A stretch of 64,000 bases of DNA from Microcoleus sp. FACHB-61 (GTDB lineage: Bacteria > Cyanobacteriota > Cyanobacteriia > Cyanobacteriales > Microcoleaceae). Each line of letters starts with the position of its first letter. Position 1 is the stretch's first letter. Positions 6,902-15,947 of the stretch are shown in pieces. The DNA lies in NCBI GenBank assembly GCA_014695295.1, contig JACJNY010000042.1:27224-91223 (forward strand), given 5' to 3'. The translations under genes were made by a program, and so were the position numbers. Under the pieces are notes generated by a model. That model was not told where the DNA came from and did not search any database. It worked only from the letters and a program-made list of their open reading frames with translations.

Positions 6902-9136
6902 ATGCTTTCTAGTGATTTATCGGCTGTAGGATTTGATTGCCAGCAAAAAACCGCTCAATTGCTGCTTCAAGGAAATTACGTTCAGGCAGCAAAGCTTTAC
7001 GAACAGGCAATTGAAGACGAACCAAGTGTCAAGTCCCACTACTGGCAGTTAGGGTTGATGTTGCTCTTGCAGGGACAAGAGGCTGAAGCTCAGACTACCT
7101 GGCTGTTGGGATTGGCGGAGGGGGAATCTGAAGAAATAGAGCAGTGGAGTGAGGAACTAATAGAGGTTCTGCAAACAGAGGCGGATAGACAGCGGGATCT
7201 GGGTAACTATGCGGTGGCTTGGGCAATTCGGCAGCACATCAGGGAAATTAATCCTACAGATATCAACAACCTGTTGCATTCGATCGGGCTGTCCACCATG
7301 CTGGAGACATATACTGGGGAGGAATTGGCAGATATAGGCGTCATTGAGTTGCTTAAGTCAGAACAAACGAATGGGGTAGACTTTGAGCTATTGATGCAAG
7401 TATTGAAGAATGTTTTAGACAGAGCTCCTTTTTATCCGTCATCTTTTGATTTTACGGAAGCTAGTACAGCCCATGTTAAAGACCCCCTAACTTTTTTGAG
7501 GCTTTTAATACCCTTTGTTAATAAGATTGCTTTCTTGGCAAAGCAAGTTGAGTTAGCAGCACGCTTCACAGAGTTAGCCTTGCGTATGTCTCCTAAAGAT
7601 CCAGAATTACTAGGTACTTTATCTACTTTTTATCAAGATAGTAGGGAGTATACCAAAGGAATAGAAACTGCTAAGTTATGCTATTTAGCTACGGAAGGCT
7701 TAGCACAAAAAGTTCATGCTAATTTTATAATAATGCGGAGTTTGATGGGAGCTGGTGGCTATTGGGATGAATTTTGTTTAGCCTTAGAAACACAGAAATC
7801 CCTGTTAGCGTCTTTGATAGAGGAGCAACCGACATCCCTGGTGCAGGGTATTAATGTTCGTTTATTTGTTTCTGTGTTTTTTTTCCCATACTTTCAGGAT
7901 ATCCCACAAGAAAATATAAAAATTCGCAGTCAAGTAGGTCAGCTTACTCAGTTAAATCTTGAAAATTATGCAAAGGAGAAAGTGGAGAAATATCGCCAGG
8001 GGCGATCGCCACTTCTCAAGATCGAGCCTCCTAGTAAACGTTTGAAGATTGGGTATCTTTCTCATTGCTTACGCAGCCATTCTGTGGGGTGGTTGGCCAG
8101 GTGGGTGTTTGAGTACCGCGATCCATCTCGCTTTGAAGTAAATGCTTACCTGTTTGGCTCTGAAATGAGTCGCGACAAGTTAGAAGATTGGTACATTAGC
8201 AAAGTTGACAAAGCTTATAAGTTAGGATTAGATAGTCACGACACTGCTGAGAAAATTTACGAAGATGAAATAGATATTTTAGTCGATCTCGATAGTATAA
8301 CGCTGAGTAATTCTTGTGAAGTTATGGCCCTTAAACCAGCACCTGTTCAGGTGACTTGGTTGGGTTGGGATGCGTCGAGTGTGCCAACTATTGATTACTA
8401 TATTGCCGATCCTTACGTCTTGCCAGAGTCGGCTCAGGAATACTATACGGAAAAAATCTGGCGTTTGCCTCAAACTTATATAGCAGTTGATGGTTTTGAG
8501 GTTGGGGTGCCAACGCTGCGACGCGATCACTTGGATATTGGCAGTGATGCTGTGATTTATCTTAGCGCTCAGAGGGGATATAAATATCATCCCGATACAG
8601 CACGGCTGCAAATGCAAATTATTAAAGCTGTACCGAATAGTTACTTTTTAATTAAAGGTATGGCGGATCAAGAATCAATCAAAAAGTTTTTTGTCGAAGT
8701 TGCGGAATCAGAGGGAGTGGGAGCCGATCGCCTGCGATTTTTAGCATTGGTAGGATCGGAGGCAGACCACCGAGCTAATTTGGGCATTGCAGATGTGGTA
8801 CTGGATACATATCCCTATAACGGAGCTACAACAACTATGGAAACGCTGTGGATGGGCGTTCCTATAGTAACGCGCGTTGGAGAGCAGTTTGCTGCTCGCA
8901 ACAGTTACACGATGATGATGAATGCTGGTATTTCTGAAGGGATTGCTTGGACTGATGAAGAGTATGTAGAATGGGGAATTCGGTTAGGGAAAGATCCAGT
9001 TTTGCGCCAGCAAATATCCTGGAAACTGCGACAGTCACGACAAACTGCTCCGCTATGGAATGGCAAGCAATTTACACGAGAGATGGAGAAAGCATACGAG
9101 CAGATGTGGCAAATTTACGTTGAAGCTGGAAATTGA
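6902..9136 (+). CDS. TPR-containing SPINDLY/OGT-type glycosyltransferase (GT41-like)
   Basis: The 744-residue protein has an N-terminal TPR-like module (about residues 15-130: QAAKLYEQAIEDEPSVKSHY and following) and further helical repeats to about 320. A GT41-type catalytic half follows from about 375 onward: LKIGYLSHCLRSHSVGWLARW, the middle PAPVQVTWLGWDASSVPTIDYYIAD, then the nucleotide-site block LSAQRGYKYHPDTARLQMQIIKAVPNSYFLIKG and DVVLDTYPYNGATTTMETLWMGVPIVT. The family transfers GlcNAc or related sugars to Ser/Thr of cytoplasmic proteins. Lying directly after pilA, it may glycosylate pilin before export (inference). Its TPR module is duplicated at the end of the next gene. That gene starts 31 bases downstream, which suggests an operon. 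Confidence 0.88.
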   Translation: MLSSDLSAVGFDCQQKTAQLLLQGNYVQAAKLYEQAIEDEPSVKSHYWQLGLMLLLQGQEAEAQTTWLLGLAEGESEEIEQWSEELIEVLQTEADRQRDLGNYAVAWAIRQHIREINPTDINNLLHSIGLSTMLETYTGEELADIGVIELLKSEQTNGVDFELLMQVLKNVLDRAPFYPSSFDFTEASTAHVKDPLTFLRLLIPFVNKIAFLAKQVELAARFTELALRMSPKDPELLGTLSTFYQDSREYTKGIETAKLCYLATEGLAQKVHANFIIMRSLMGAGGYWDEFCLALETQKSLLASLIEEQPTSLVQGINVRLFVSVFFFPYFQDIPQENIKIRSQVGQLTQLNLENYAKEKVEKYRQGRSPLLKIEPPSKRLKIGYLSHCLRSHSVGWLARWVFEYRDPSRFEVNAYLFGSEMSRDKLEDWYISKVDKAYKLGLDSHDTAEKIYEDEIDILVDLDSITLSNSCEVMALKPAPVQVTWLGWDASSVPTIDYYIADPYVLPESAQEYYTEKIWRLPQTYIAVDGFEVGVPTLRRDHLDIGSDAVIYLSAQRGYKYHPDTARLQMQIIKAVPNSYFLIKGMADQESIKKFFVEVAESEGVGADRLRFLALVGSEADHRANLGIADVVLDTYPYNGATTTMETLWMGVPIVTRVGEQFAARNSYTMMMNAGISEGIAWTDEEYVEWGIRLGKDPVLRQQISWKLRQSRQTAPLWNGKQFTREMEKAYEQMWQIYVEAGN

Positions 9137-9167
9137 GCCATTAAAAATAGCTGAGGGAAAAATTACT

Positions 9168-10559
9168 ATGACGAACAACGAAATTCCTAGAAGTTCAATG
9201 TTTGGGTCATTATGGAATGCAAAGCAGTTGGGTTTTGAACCGGAAACTGTTATTGACGTAGGTGCTGGATTAGGCACATTTGAAATTTACGAAGCTTTTC
9301 CAAAATCAAAATATCTCCTCATCGAACCCATAGCAGAGAACGAACCATATCTCAAAAAAATTTGTCAATATCTTGAAAGAGCAGATTATATAATTGCAGC
9401 AGCTTCCAAAGAAGCAGGGCTTGTGCCTCTTCAAGTGAATTTGAGTAACTTTATCCACTCTTACATCTCAGAGGAGGATGAGGCTAGCTCAGAAAATTTT
9501 GAACTAAGGACAATCCCTGCCGTTACTCTGGATAAAGTTTGTAAAACTCGCCAGTTAGAAGGGCCGTATTTAATCAAAGTTGATGTAGATGGTAGAGAAC
9601 TAGATGTCCTAGCAGGTGCAACTCAAATTCTGCAAAATACAGAGTTGGTAATTGTAGAAGTTACTTTATATGTATTAGCTAGATTTGATAAGATGTGGGC
9701 TGTTATAAACTTTATGAAAGAGCAAGGTTTTGTAGCCTACGATATTGTCGGTCTTTCGTATCGACTTTCAGACTTAGCTTTATCTCAAGTTGATATGGTT
9801 TTTGTCAAAGAATCAGGTCAGTTTACAAAAGAATCCCGTTATGTGGCTGGAAAGGAGCAGGAAGAAAGACTGCGGGTGCATTTGAAAGCATATCGAGAAA
9901 ACTTCATGGCACACGTCGAAAATTTGATGCCATTTGAAGTTTTACAAAAAACTGGATTGATCCAAGCAGAAACTATCCAGCAGCAAGCCTATCAAAACTT
10001 CATTCAAGGAGATTACAGTGGAGCTGCCAATCTCTACGAACAAGCTATTGAAGCTGAACCCGATAATAGGTCTCACTATTGGTATTTGGGGTTGGCGTTG
10101 CTATTAGCCGGACAAGAAATAGAAGCTCAGGCGACATGGCTGATAGGGATGACGGGAGGAGATAGCGAACAAGTCGAGCTCTGGACAAAGGATTTAATCC
10201 AGGTCCTGCAAACAGAAGCGGAGCGACGGGGAAAAGTTGGAGACTATGGAATTACTTGGACAATCCGCCATCATCTACGGGAAATCAGTCCGACAGACAT
10301 TAATAATCTATTGCATTTGATTAACCTGTCTATTCTGATGGGGAGCTATACAGAAGCTGATCTCGATTCTTTGGGCGTAATCAAGCTTGTGAAGTCGGAT
10401 CAATCCTCTGAAGTAGATTCTGGCTTATTGCTGCTAGTTGTGAAAAATGTTTTAGAATACAATCTTTTGCACCCACTTTCTAGAGAATTATATGAGCAAG
10501 CGGGGACCAGGCTTTTTGGAGCTAGCCCACCGCAGGATACCCTTAAGAGGGAGAACTGA
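9168..10559 (+). CDS. FkbM family methyltransferase fused to a TPR module copied from its neighbour
   Basis: Start chosen at ATG 9168, which has GAGGGA upstream and gives the usual FkbM N-terminus (FEPETVIDVGAGLGTFEIYEAFP). The reading frame is open further upstream into the previous gene, but that part is a shadow. Residues about 20-220 form the FkbM SAM domain (LIEPIAENEPYLKK, LIKVDVDGRELDVLAGA). Residues about 270-450 are helical and clearly homologous to the N-terminus of the SPINDLY gene just upstream (AANLYEQAIEAEPDNRSHYWYLGLALLLAGQ; EISPTDINNLLHLINLS). There is no GT catalytic domain, so the protein looks like an FkbM enzyme joined to a glycosyltransferase docking module. Its last 17 bases overlap the convergent gene. 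Confidence 0.85.
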   Translation: MTNNEIPRSSMFGSLWNAKQLGFEPETVIDVGAGLGTFEIYEAFPKSKYLLIEPIAENEPYLKKICQYLERADYIIAAASKEAGLVPLQVNLSNFIHSYISEEDEASSENFELRTIPAVTLDKVCKTRQLEGPYLIKVDVDGRELDVLAGATQILQNTELVIVEVTLYVLARFDKMWAVINFMKEQGFVAYDIVGLSYRLSDLALSQVDMVFVKESGQFTKESRYVAGKEQEERLRVHLKAYRENFMAHVENLMPFEVLQKTGLIQAETIQQQAYQNFIQGDYSGAANLYEQAIEAEPDNRSHYWYLGLALLLAGQEIEAQATWLIGMTGGDSEQVELWTKDLIQVLQTEAERRGKVGDYGITWTIRHHLREISPTDINNLLHLINLSILMGSYTEADLDSLGVIKLVKSDQSSEVDSGLLLLVVKNVLEYNLLHPLSRELYEQAGTRLFGASPPQDTLKREN

Positions 10560-13500
10560 TTTCATTACGGGAGTTGCTGATAATTAAGTTGTCTAGTTCA
10601 GGAGTGGGAATGTGTTGGGCTTGTACTCTGGCGATCGCCTCTCTATTCTCATTTTCCAAAACAATCCGACCGTGAAGGCGAGAGAAGAGTATTTCCCGCT
10701 GCATTTGGCTCAAGTGTCCAATCAGTGAAATTTCAGGCCCGTCAGATACATCTAAATCTTGTTCTATCAAAAGATTCATTGCTACGCCAGACAAAGCGAG
10801 ATTGGCATCTTCCTCAGAAACATTGCTCGTGTCTACCAGCAATGTCATCTTACTTTTGTCTGGGTGATTTGCGATCGCCCCGATCACATTCGTCAACTCT
10901 TGAAATAAAGTATCTTCCGATTGACTCCAATCGGGGAAAATAATCAGGTTTATTGCTCTTAAGTTCAGGTTGTCGGTCAGAACAGTTGCTTGTTGCGATC
11001 GGAAGAGTTCTTGAAACAGAGTTCCCATTTGAGCCGAGTAAGTACGGCTGTCTAAAAATTTGGGATTACTCTGCATTCGCTGCTCGATCAAATTGCTATT
11101 TTGTTGCCGAAATTCACGGTTTGTACCAAGTGCGATCGCCAACTCGATATATGACTCTTCATTTTCCGCAATCAACTCATCAAGTTGCAGTTCTTTCAAA
11201 AGCGCCAATCCTACCCTAGACCTAAAAGTGCTGCCTCCCATAGCAACTGTTGGCAGACCAATCGTTAAGGGATCTAGCAGCGATGTTGCACCCGCAAATG
11301 GATAAGAATCTAAATAAACATCACCCAGCTTCAAACGTTCTAATACATCAGCGCGGTTCGGCACACAATCAAGAATGATTAACTGCTCTTCGCTCAAACC
11401 ATACCGGGCAAAACTAGCAGCTAAACGCTTCCCAAAAGCGGCAACTGCGTAATTTGAAGACCAGTTAGGATTAAAGGGATAAAGAACCAGCTTTGAGTTA
11501 GGTGTACTAGCAACTATCTTTGTCCAAACTGCTTCTACTTCAGGAGTAATTTTGTAAAAATTAGAACCCGAAATATAAACTACAGCATCCTCAGCAATCC
11601 CTAATTTTTCTCTATTAACGCTGATGGTAGCTGTAAGCTGTTCCTCGGTCGCAAAATCATAACAGTGAGCCGACCCATCTAATGTAAGTAGGGTCTCTGT
11701 ATAATGCTGCTGAGGATCATTTTCTGGCTCGCTAAATAAGCCTGAAACATAGTAATCTACATGACGCATCCCAGTTGTGATGCAGGAACACACATTAGCA
11801 ATCTGTATCCGCGCCAGCCGATGCAAAGCCAACCATGCTATGGAATTAGCCCCTGCTGTAACGTTGGTGCCAATCAGAATAACATCCAGGTCTCCATCCC
11901 GAATAGTTTGAACTTGACTCGGCAAATCTTGGGGCAGCAAAACCATAGCATCAGCGTGGCCCCCGCAATACCGCTCTAGTCTATGATTGCCTGCCTGTAC
12001 CGTGTAGAGAATAATTTCAAATAAATCTCTATTTAAGTGCTTGTAAACTGGCAGTGTAGCAAAAGTTTCTGTCTGTGGCTGAAAATGGGCTGCCAAAATT
12101 CCTAGACGAATCTTGTCTCTTTCGTGCAACCTTTCTGGAAAATCCCAATCAATTGGGTGTCCACCAATTTTTAAGACAAATTCCAGTATCTCAGCACGCT
12201 TTTGACAAAGATCTTTCAGATTCTGACTATTAAAGTAAACCGGAATGAAGTTAGCCTTTTGAGAAAAACAAACAGCCACATCCTGCCACAGTTGTGATTC
12301 TTGGTTGCTCAAAATCTTCTCATGGAGGTAATCTACCCATTTTTTGGCATAGTGGTAGTAACTGTCTGCTTCTCCAACTTCCTGAAATAAACCGGGAGAC
12401 TCAAACATGAATGTCAGATAGTTATTGAGCAACCATTGGGGAATCCGCAGAATGTCATGCTGCAACGGCAACTGAGCGGCAGGCCGGTACAGCATACCTG
12501 CTAGCAAGTAAGGGATAGCTTTCGGAGCATCAAATCCTCTAGAAAGCTCTGCTGCTACTTCATCCAAAAACCTCTGTTCTGTATCTGTAAGTTGTTCATT
12601 TTTTATCCCGCTGTTGAGCAAAATTCGATGTGCTTCTCCTAACTCTCCCAAGTAAGCGCTTTCAAGTTCACCTTCTGCTAAATTCAGCCAAAAATCGGCA
12701 ACTTTTTTCCTACTCACACGCAAATCTTGTAGTGCAGAATTTTCACAGAGATTTTTATGATAGTTTTCACAGGACAATCGAACGATAGACAATAGAGATT
12801 CTGTTGCTCTCCCAGCAAGACTTTCTGTTTGATTTTCTGTTTCAGTTAATTCGATAGAGCCTTCACCTACAGATACATTTTTGTCAACTTTCTCTCGGCT
12901 TTTTTGATAATAAACTGCTTCTTTCTTTTTGAATATCAAAGCAATAAATGTGTATTCTATCCCTTGCCAAATAATAGTCTGCTCTGAACAGCTAGGAATA
13001 TTTATATCTTCGTTTAAGGAAAATCCATAATCTTGAGCTATGTTAATTAACTCTTCTATATCTGCTTCAGAAAATACTTTCCAGGGCAACCCCAGAGGAT
13101 TAATTTCCCCAACATCTTGTTTTTCTGCCCAATAATCAGTCGTCAAGAATAGTAATCCATCGTTTTTTAGAATTCTGTTAACTTCATTAAATAATTCTTT
13201 CAAATCTACGCCATGTTCGATTACAGAAATACTAATTGCCACGTCAAAAAAATCGCTTTCAAAAGTGGTATCGGTAAGATCCCCCTTATAAAGATTGGCT
13301 GGGAAATTTCTACCTCCAGTGAATTCTAGATCAAAATCTATGCCATATAGGTTTGTGAATCCAAGGCTAATCAAAAAAACCAGAGTACAACCTGGACTGC
13401 ATCCAAGATCAACAATTCGAGAATTCCTATTTTCCGAGGCAATAGTTTCGTAAAGTAGGGACAAGTCCCAATTTTTCCGAGTGTCTGAGTGTGTTGGGAG

Positions 13501-13566
13501 ACCTTTGCGCTGTAGGCTGAGAGTTGCGTCCCCGATTTCTTGCCAATTTTTCAGAACTTTAATCAT
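10543..13566 (-). CDS. Methyltransferase-SPINDLY glycosyltransferase fusion
   Basis: ATG 13566 (MIKVLKNWQEIGDATL) is chosen over TTG/GTG codons 42-45 bases upstream because it is the first ATG and begins conserved-looking sequence. The product has about 1007 residues. Residues 50-200 form a class I methyltransferase (IVDLGCSPGCTLVFLISLG; FFDVAISISVIEHG). The middle is helical. From about 485 a GT41/SPINDLY-like catalytic region follows (RLGILAAHFQPQTE; NVCSCITTGMRHVDYYVSG; VYISGSNFYKITPEVEAVWTKIVASTPNSKLVLYPF; DVYLDSYPFAGATSLLDPLTIGLPTVAMGG). About 120 extra residues end the protein and include IIFPDWSQSEDTLFQEL, a possible additional GT-associated domain. It is convergent with, and overlaps, the FkbM-TPR gene by 17 bases. 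It probably acts on the same glycan or protein as its neighbours. Confidence 0.83.
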   Translation of the reverse strand: MIKVLKNWQEIGDATLSLQRKGLPTHSDTRKNWDLSLLYETIASENRNSRIVDLGCSPGCTLVFLISLGFTNLYGIDFDLEFTGGRNFPANLYKGDLTDTTFESDFFDVAISISVIEHGVDLKELFNEVNRILKNDGLLFLTTDYWAEKQDVGEINPLGLPWKVFSEADIEELINIAQDYGFSLNEDINIPSCSEQTIIWQGIEYTFIALIFKKKEAVYYQKSREKVDKNVSVGEGSIELTETENQTESLAGRATESLLSIVRLSCENYHKNLCENSALQDLRVSRKKVADFWLNLAEGELESAYLGELGEAHRILLNSGIKNEQLTDTEQRFLDEVAAELSRGFDAPKAIPYLLAGMLYRPAAQLPLQHDILRIPQWLLNNYLTFMFESPGLFQEVGEADSYYHYAKKWVDYLHEKILSNQESQLWQDVAVCFSQKANFIPVYFNSQNLKDLCQKRAEILEFVLKIGGHPIDWDFPERLHERDKIRLGILAAHFQPQTETFATLPVYKHLNRDLFEIILYTVQAGNHRLERYCGGHADAMVLLPQDLPSQVQTIRDGDLDVILIGTNVTAGANSIAWLALHRLARIQIANVCSCITTGMRHVDYYVSGLFSEPENDPQQHYTETLLTLDGSAHCYDFATEEQLTATISVNREKLGIAEDAVVYISGSNFYKITPEVEAVWTKIVASTPNSKLVLYPFNPNWSSNYAVAAFGKRLAASFARYGLSEEQLIILDCVPNRADVLERLKLGDVYLDSYPFAGATSLLDPLTIGLPTVAMGGSTFRSRVGLALLKELQLDELIAENEESYIELAIALGTNREFRQQNSNLIEQRMQSNPKFLDSRTYSAQMGTLFQELFRSQQATVLTDNLNLRAINLIIFPDWSQSEDTLFQELTNVIGAIANHPDKSKMTLLVDTSNVSEEDANLALSGVAMNLLIEQDLDVSDGPEISLIGHLSQMQREILFSRLHGRIVLENENREAIARVQAQHIPTPELDNLIISNSRNEISSPS

Positions 13567-13638
13567 AAAACTCACTTTTTTCCTATTTTCTATTGCTTTG
13601 CTAGTCACCAATACATAAATCGCTACTGGGAGGTAGGC

Positions 13639-14898
13639 TTAGTATTTAATAATTTCAATGTTTGGGAGAGGAAATATCATCCCTATTCCTTTATTCAAAG
13701 ATTCTTGCTCGCGTTTGATAAATTCTGCTCTAAAGTGCCAAGGTAACACTAGATAATAATCCGGGTTCATAGCCCTTGACTCCTCTTCACTGACAATGGG
13801 AATATCAGTTCCCAGAGTATAAGCGCCATATTTATCTGGGTTTCTCTCCGCAGCAACATCTATAATTCGATGATCTATTCCACACCATTGTAATATAGTA
13901 TTGCCTTTGGTTGAAGCACCGTATAGATGAACCGTATTGCCTTCTTTTTTCCTTTTTTTAAGTAAACAATTCAGTTCTTCTTTGTGTACGTTTATACGGT
14001 CTTGAAAATTTTTGTAGGGTTTATCAGTATCCAGCTCCATATCAAATTCTTCTTGACGCAACAGATTGATGCGCTGCAAAGCTTCTTTGTTCTTAAATGC
14101 AAAGTTATCAATATGTGTCGCATAACAGCGAATACTGCCACCGTTGATGTCGTTGACTACAGCATCCACTATTTTTAGTTCTGCTTGTTTTAGAATGTAC
14201 TCCAGCACTGCCAAACTGTAATATTCCAAATGCTCGTGGCAAATTGTGTCATAAGAATTCATTTTGAGCATTGATGGCATATATGACATTTCTAATATCC
14301 ATACTCCATCAACTGCTAGCAGTTTTTTAATTTCTTGGCAGAACCTGACAGGATTCTCAAGGTCGTAAAACATCGCGATAGATGTAATGATATCAAATTT
14401 TTCGCCTTTCAGGAGTGTAATGAGTTCTTCCGAAGGGAAAATATCTTGAATAACAGTAATATCTCCAGTAATTTCTTGAGCTAAGTCAGACGGATCTACG
14501 CCAAATTTGATAAATTCTTCTGGATAGCAATTGAGTAAAGTGCCATCATTGCAACCAATGTCTAAGACAAGCGCTTTGTCTTTGCCGATTAGCGATGAAG
14601 CTTCTTCTGCAATTCCTTGCAAGTGACTTCGCATAGTCTGATTTGTACCGGAACGATACCAGTAGGCGGAATATAACACTTCTGGGGGAACGGTATGTTC
14701 CATCTGAAGCAAACCGCAGGCTTTTTCATCTTTCAGCGGGTCACAGCGCACGAGAGAAAGAGGAATTTTTCTGAATGGCGGTTCTTCTTTGCCGGGTTTT
14801 ATGAATGAACCTTGCAGATGCTGCTCGCCTAGATTAATAACATTTGTAAGAGCTGAAGAACCACAGACACGGCAAGTTTTGCGATGGATTAGATGCAT
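13639..14898 (-). CDS. Sugar C-methyltransferase-like protein (Methyltransf_13/23/14 architecture)
   Basis: The 419-residue protein has the three-part layout of deoxysugar C-3 methyltransferases (NovU/TylC3 type). It starts with a zinc-binding N-terminal motif (Cys9 and Cys12 of CRVCG, then Cys52 and Cys61 before GLLQMEH). A SAM domain follows with VLDIGCNDGTLL (about 111-122), and a C-terminal domain with YGASTKGNTILQWCGID and the typical ending EFIKREQESLNKGIGMIFPLP. The phrase CHEHLEYYSL is a family signature around the catalytic His/Tyr. Such enzymes act on TDP-keto-sugars, so a branched sugar in a surface or pilin glycan is a fair guess. It lies upstream of the fusion gene in the same direction, with a 72-base gap. 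Confidence 0.87.
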   Translation of the reverse strand: MHLIHRKTCRVCGSSALTNVINLGEQHLQGSFIKPGKEEPPFRKIPLSLVRCDPLKDEKACGLLQMEHTVPPEVLYSAYWYRSGTNQTMRSHLQGIAEEASSLIGKDKALVLDIGCNDGTLLNCYPEEFIKFGVDPSDLAQEITGDITVIQDIFPSEELITLLKGEKFDIITSIAMFYDLENPVRFCQEIKKLLAVDGVWILEMSYMPSMLKMNSYDTICHEHLEYYSLAVLEYILKQAELKIVDAVVNDINGGSIRCYATHIDNFAFKNKEALQRINLLRQEEFDMELDTDKPYKNFQDRINVHKEELNCLLKKRKKEGNTVHLYGASTKGNTILQWCGIDHRIIDVAAERNPDKYGAYTLGTDIPIVSEEESRAMNPDYYLVLPWHFRAEFIKREQESLNKGIGMIFPLPNIEIIKY

Positions 14899-14942
14899 TG
14901 GATTCCCTTAAAAAACTTCAGTTGCAATGTTTATATTTCCCC

Positions 14943-15335
14943 CTATTTCCCCTTCGCCTGCCCCAACAGCGCCTTATAATCCGCCCGATCGGGATTTAGC
15001 TTCACCAACTTCTCCAAAGGCTCGATCGCCCCCACCTTATTATTCATCTGCAACCGCACATTTGCCAACCCCTCCAGAGCCGTCGGATTCTGAGGTTCCC
15101 GCTGCAAAACCGTCTCATATCCCCGTTCCTGCGCCGCCAGCAAAGATTCCTGGGAAACTGGCGCAGTTGCCTGCTTTTGCTGGTGCTGACTGCTCAAACC
15201 GCTGCCGAAAAGACTCACCATACCAAATATTGCCGAACCACCAAAGCCAACCATTGATACTAACGCAAAAATCTGCTTAATTCGATCGCTCCGATGAACG
15301 CGACTATTACTAGATTTTTTCTGTGTGCTTTCCAT
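14943..15335 (-). CDS. Membrane-anchored tetratricopeptide repeat protein
   Basis: ATG 15335 (MESTQKKSSNSRVHRSDRIKQ) is preferred because the longer upstream reading has no conserved character. The 130-residue product has a basic N-terminus and one transmembrane helix (IFALVSMVGFGGSAIFGMVSLFG, about 22-44). A Gln/Ala linker follows, then two TPR-like repeats (SLLAAQERGYETVLQREPQNPTALEGLANVRLQ and NKVGAIEPLEKLVKLNPDRADYKALLGQ). Small TPR proteins of this type usually serve as assembly or scaffold factors. The partner is unknown. The gap to the sugar methyltransferase gene is 44 bases in opposite order, so an operon is possible but unproven. Confidence 0.75.
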   Translation of the reverse strand: MESTQKKSSNSRVHRSDRIKQIFALVSMVGFGGSAIFGMVSLFGSGLSSQHQQKQATAPVSQESLLAAQERGYETVLQREPQNPTALEGLANVRLQMNNKVGAIEPLEKLVKLNPDRADYKALLGQAKGK

Positions 15336-15563
15336 TGCTAACTCTTGGTGTCGCTGTTTTCCAGGCACTTGCAAAGCACCTATCTCTAGATTGCCCAAGT
15401 TCGATCGCAAAACGATCGCCCTTCGCCATTTAAAATTTGAGACCCATCCTAGCCTGCACACAAAACCTGAGATTTGTCAAGGACATTTAGGTAACAATAA
15501 CACGCGATCGAGATCGATGAAGCGCGATCGCACCCTTACTTTTTAGCCGTTACTCTCAGGCAA

Positions 15564-15832
15564 TTAGCCAAACCGATCTCGGTAATGCGCTAGCAAAGAT
15601 TCGAGTTCAGCAGCACGCTGGCGTTCCGCTTCTAGTGCTGAGGCTAATTCATCAGGAAGCAGTAATTTCCATCCATTATCTTCCCGATAAAAACCGATGA
15701 GTTTTCCATCTATTTCTAAACGCACTTGCAACACTTCACTGCGACTGTCAGTAATTAATTGATAGCTATCTTCCTGTTGCCCGTATTGAGATCGATCGCC
15801 CTTTTGAATGCCTTTAATGTTGTTGCAGTCAT
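15564..15832 (-). pseudogene. Frameshifted small ORF with ERQRA-type C-terminal coil
   Basis: Reading the minus strand, ATG 15832 opens MTATTLK and then goes out of frame. The +1 frame continues as GIQKGDRSQYGQQEDSYQLI, then LEIDGKLIGFYREDNGWKLLLPDELASALEAERQR and ends at TAA 15564 after LAHYRDRFG. Joining the two frames near codon 7 would give one protein of about 89 residues. The open frame alone has no ATG after its upstream stop. The acidic ERQRAAELE tail resembles tails of cyanobacterial Uma2 and related proteins. It could be a genuine frameshift, a decayed gene or a base-call error. Confidence 0.5.
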
Positions 15833-15947
15833 GCCGATCGCTCCTTAATTGTGGTTATTTTTAATCTAAAACGCCCTTGCTGACTCGATTGTGCAATCAA
15901 AATGGGATTGGATTAAGGGCCCAAAGGCCGATCGACCTTCCACGCCT

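Noticed and set aside
9060..9167. Extended N-terminus of the FkbM gene
   Set aside because: These 36 codons overlap the end of the preceding gene out of frame; ATG 9168 has a good ribosome site and the family N-terminus.
14927..15280. Pro/Ser-rich 117-residue plus-strand ORF
   Set aside because: It is the antisense of the TPR protein gene and has only low-complexity composition.
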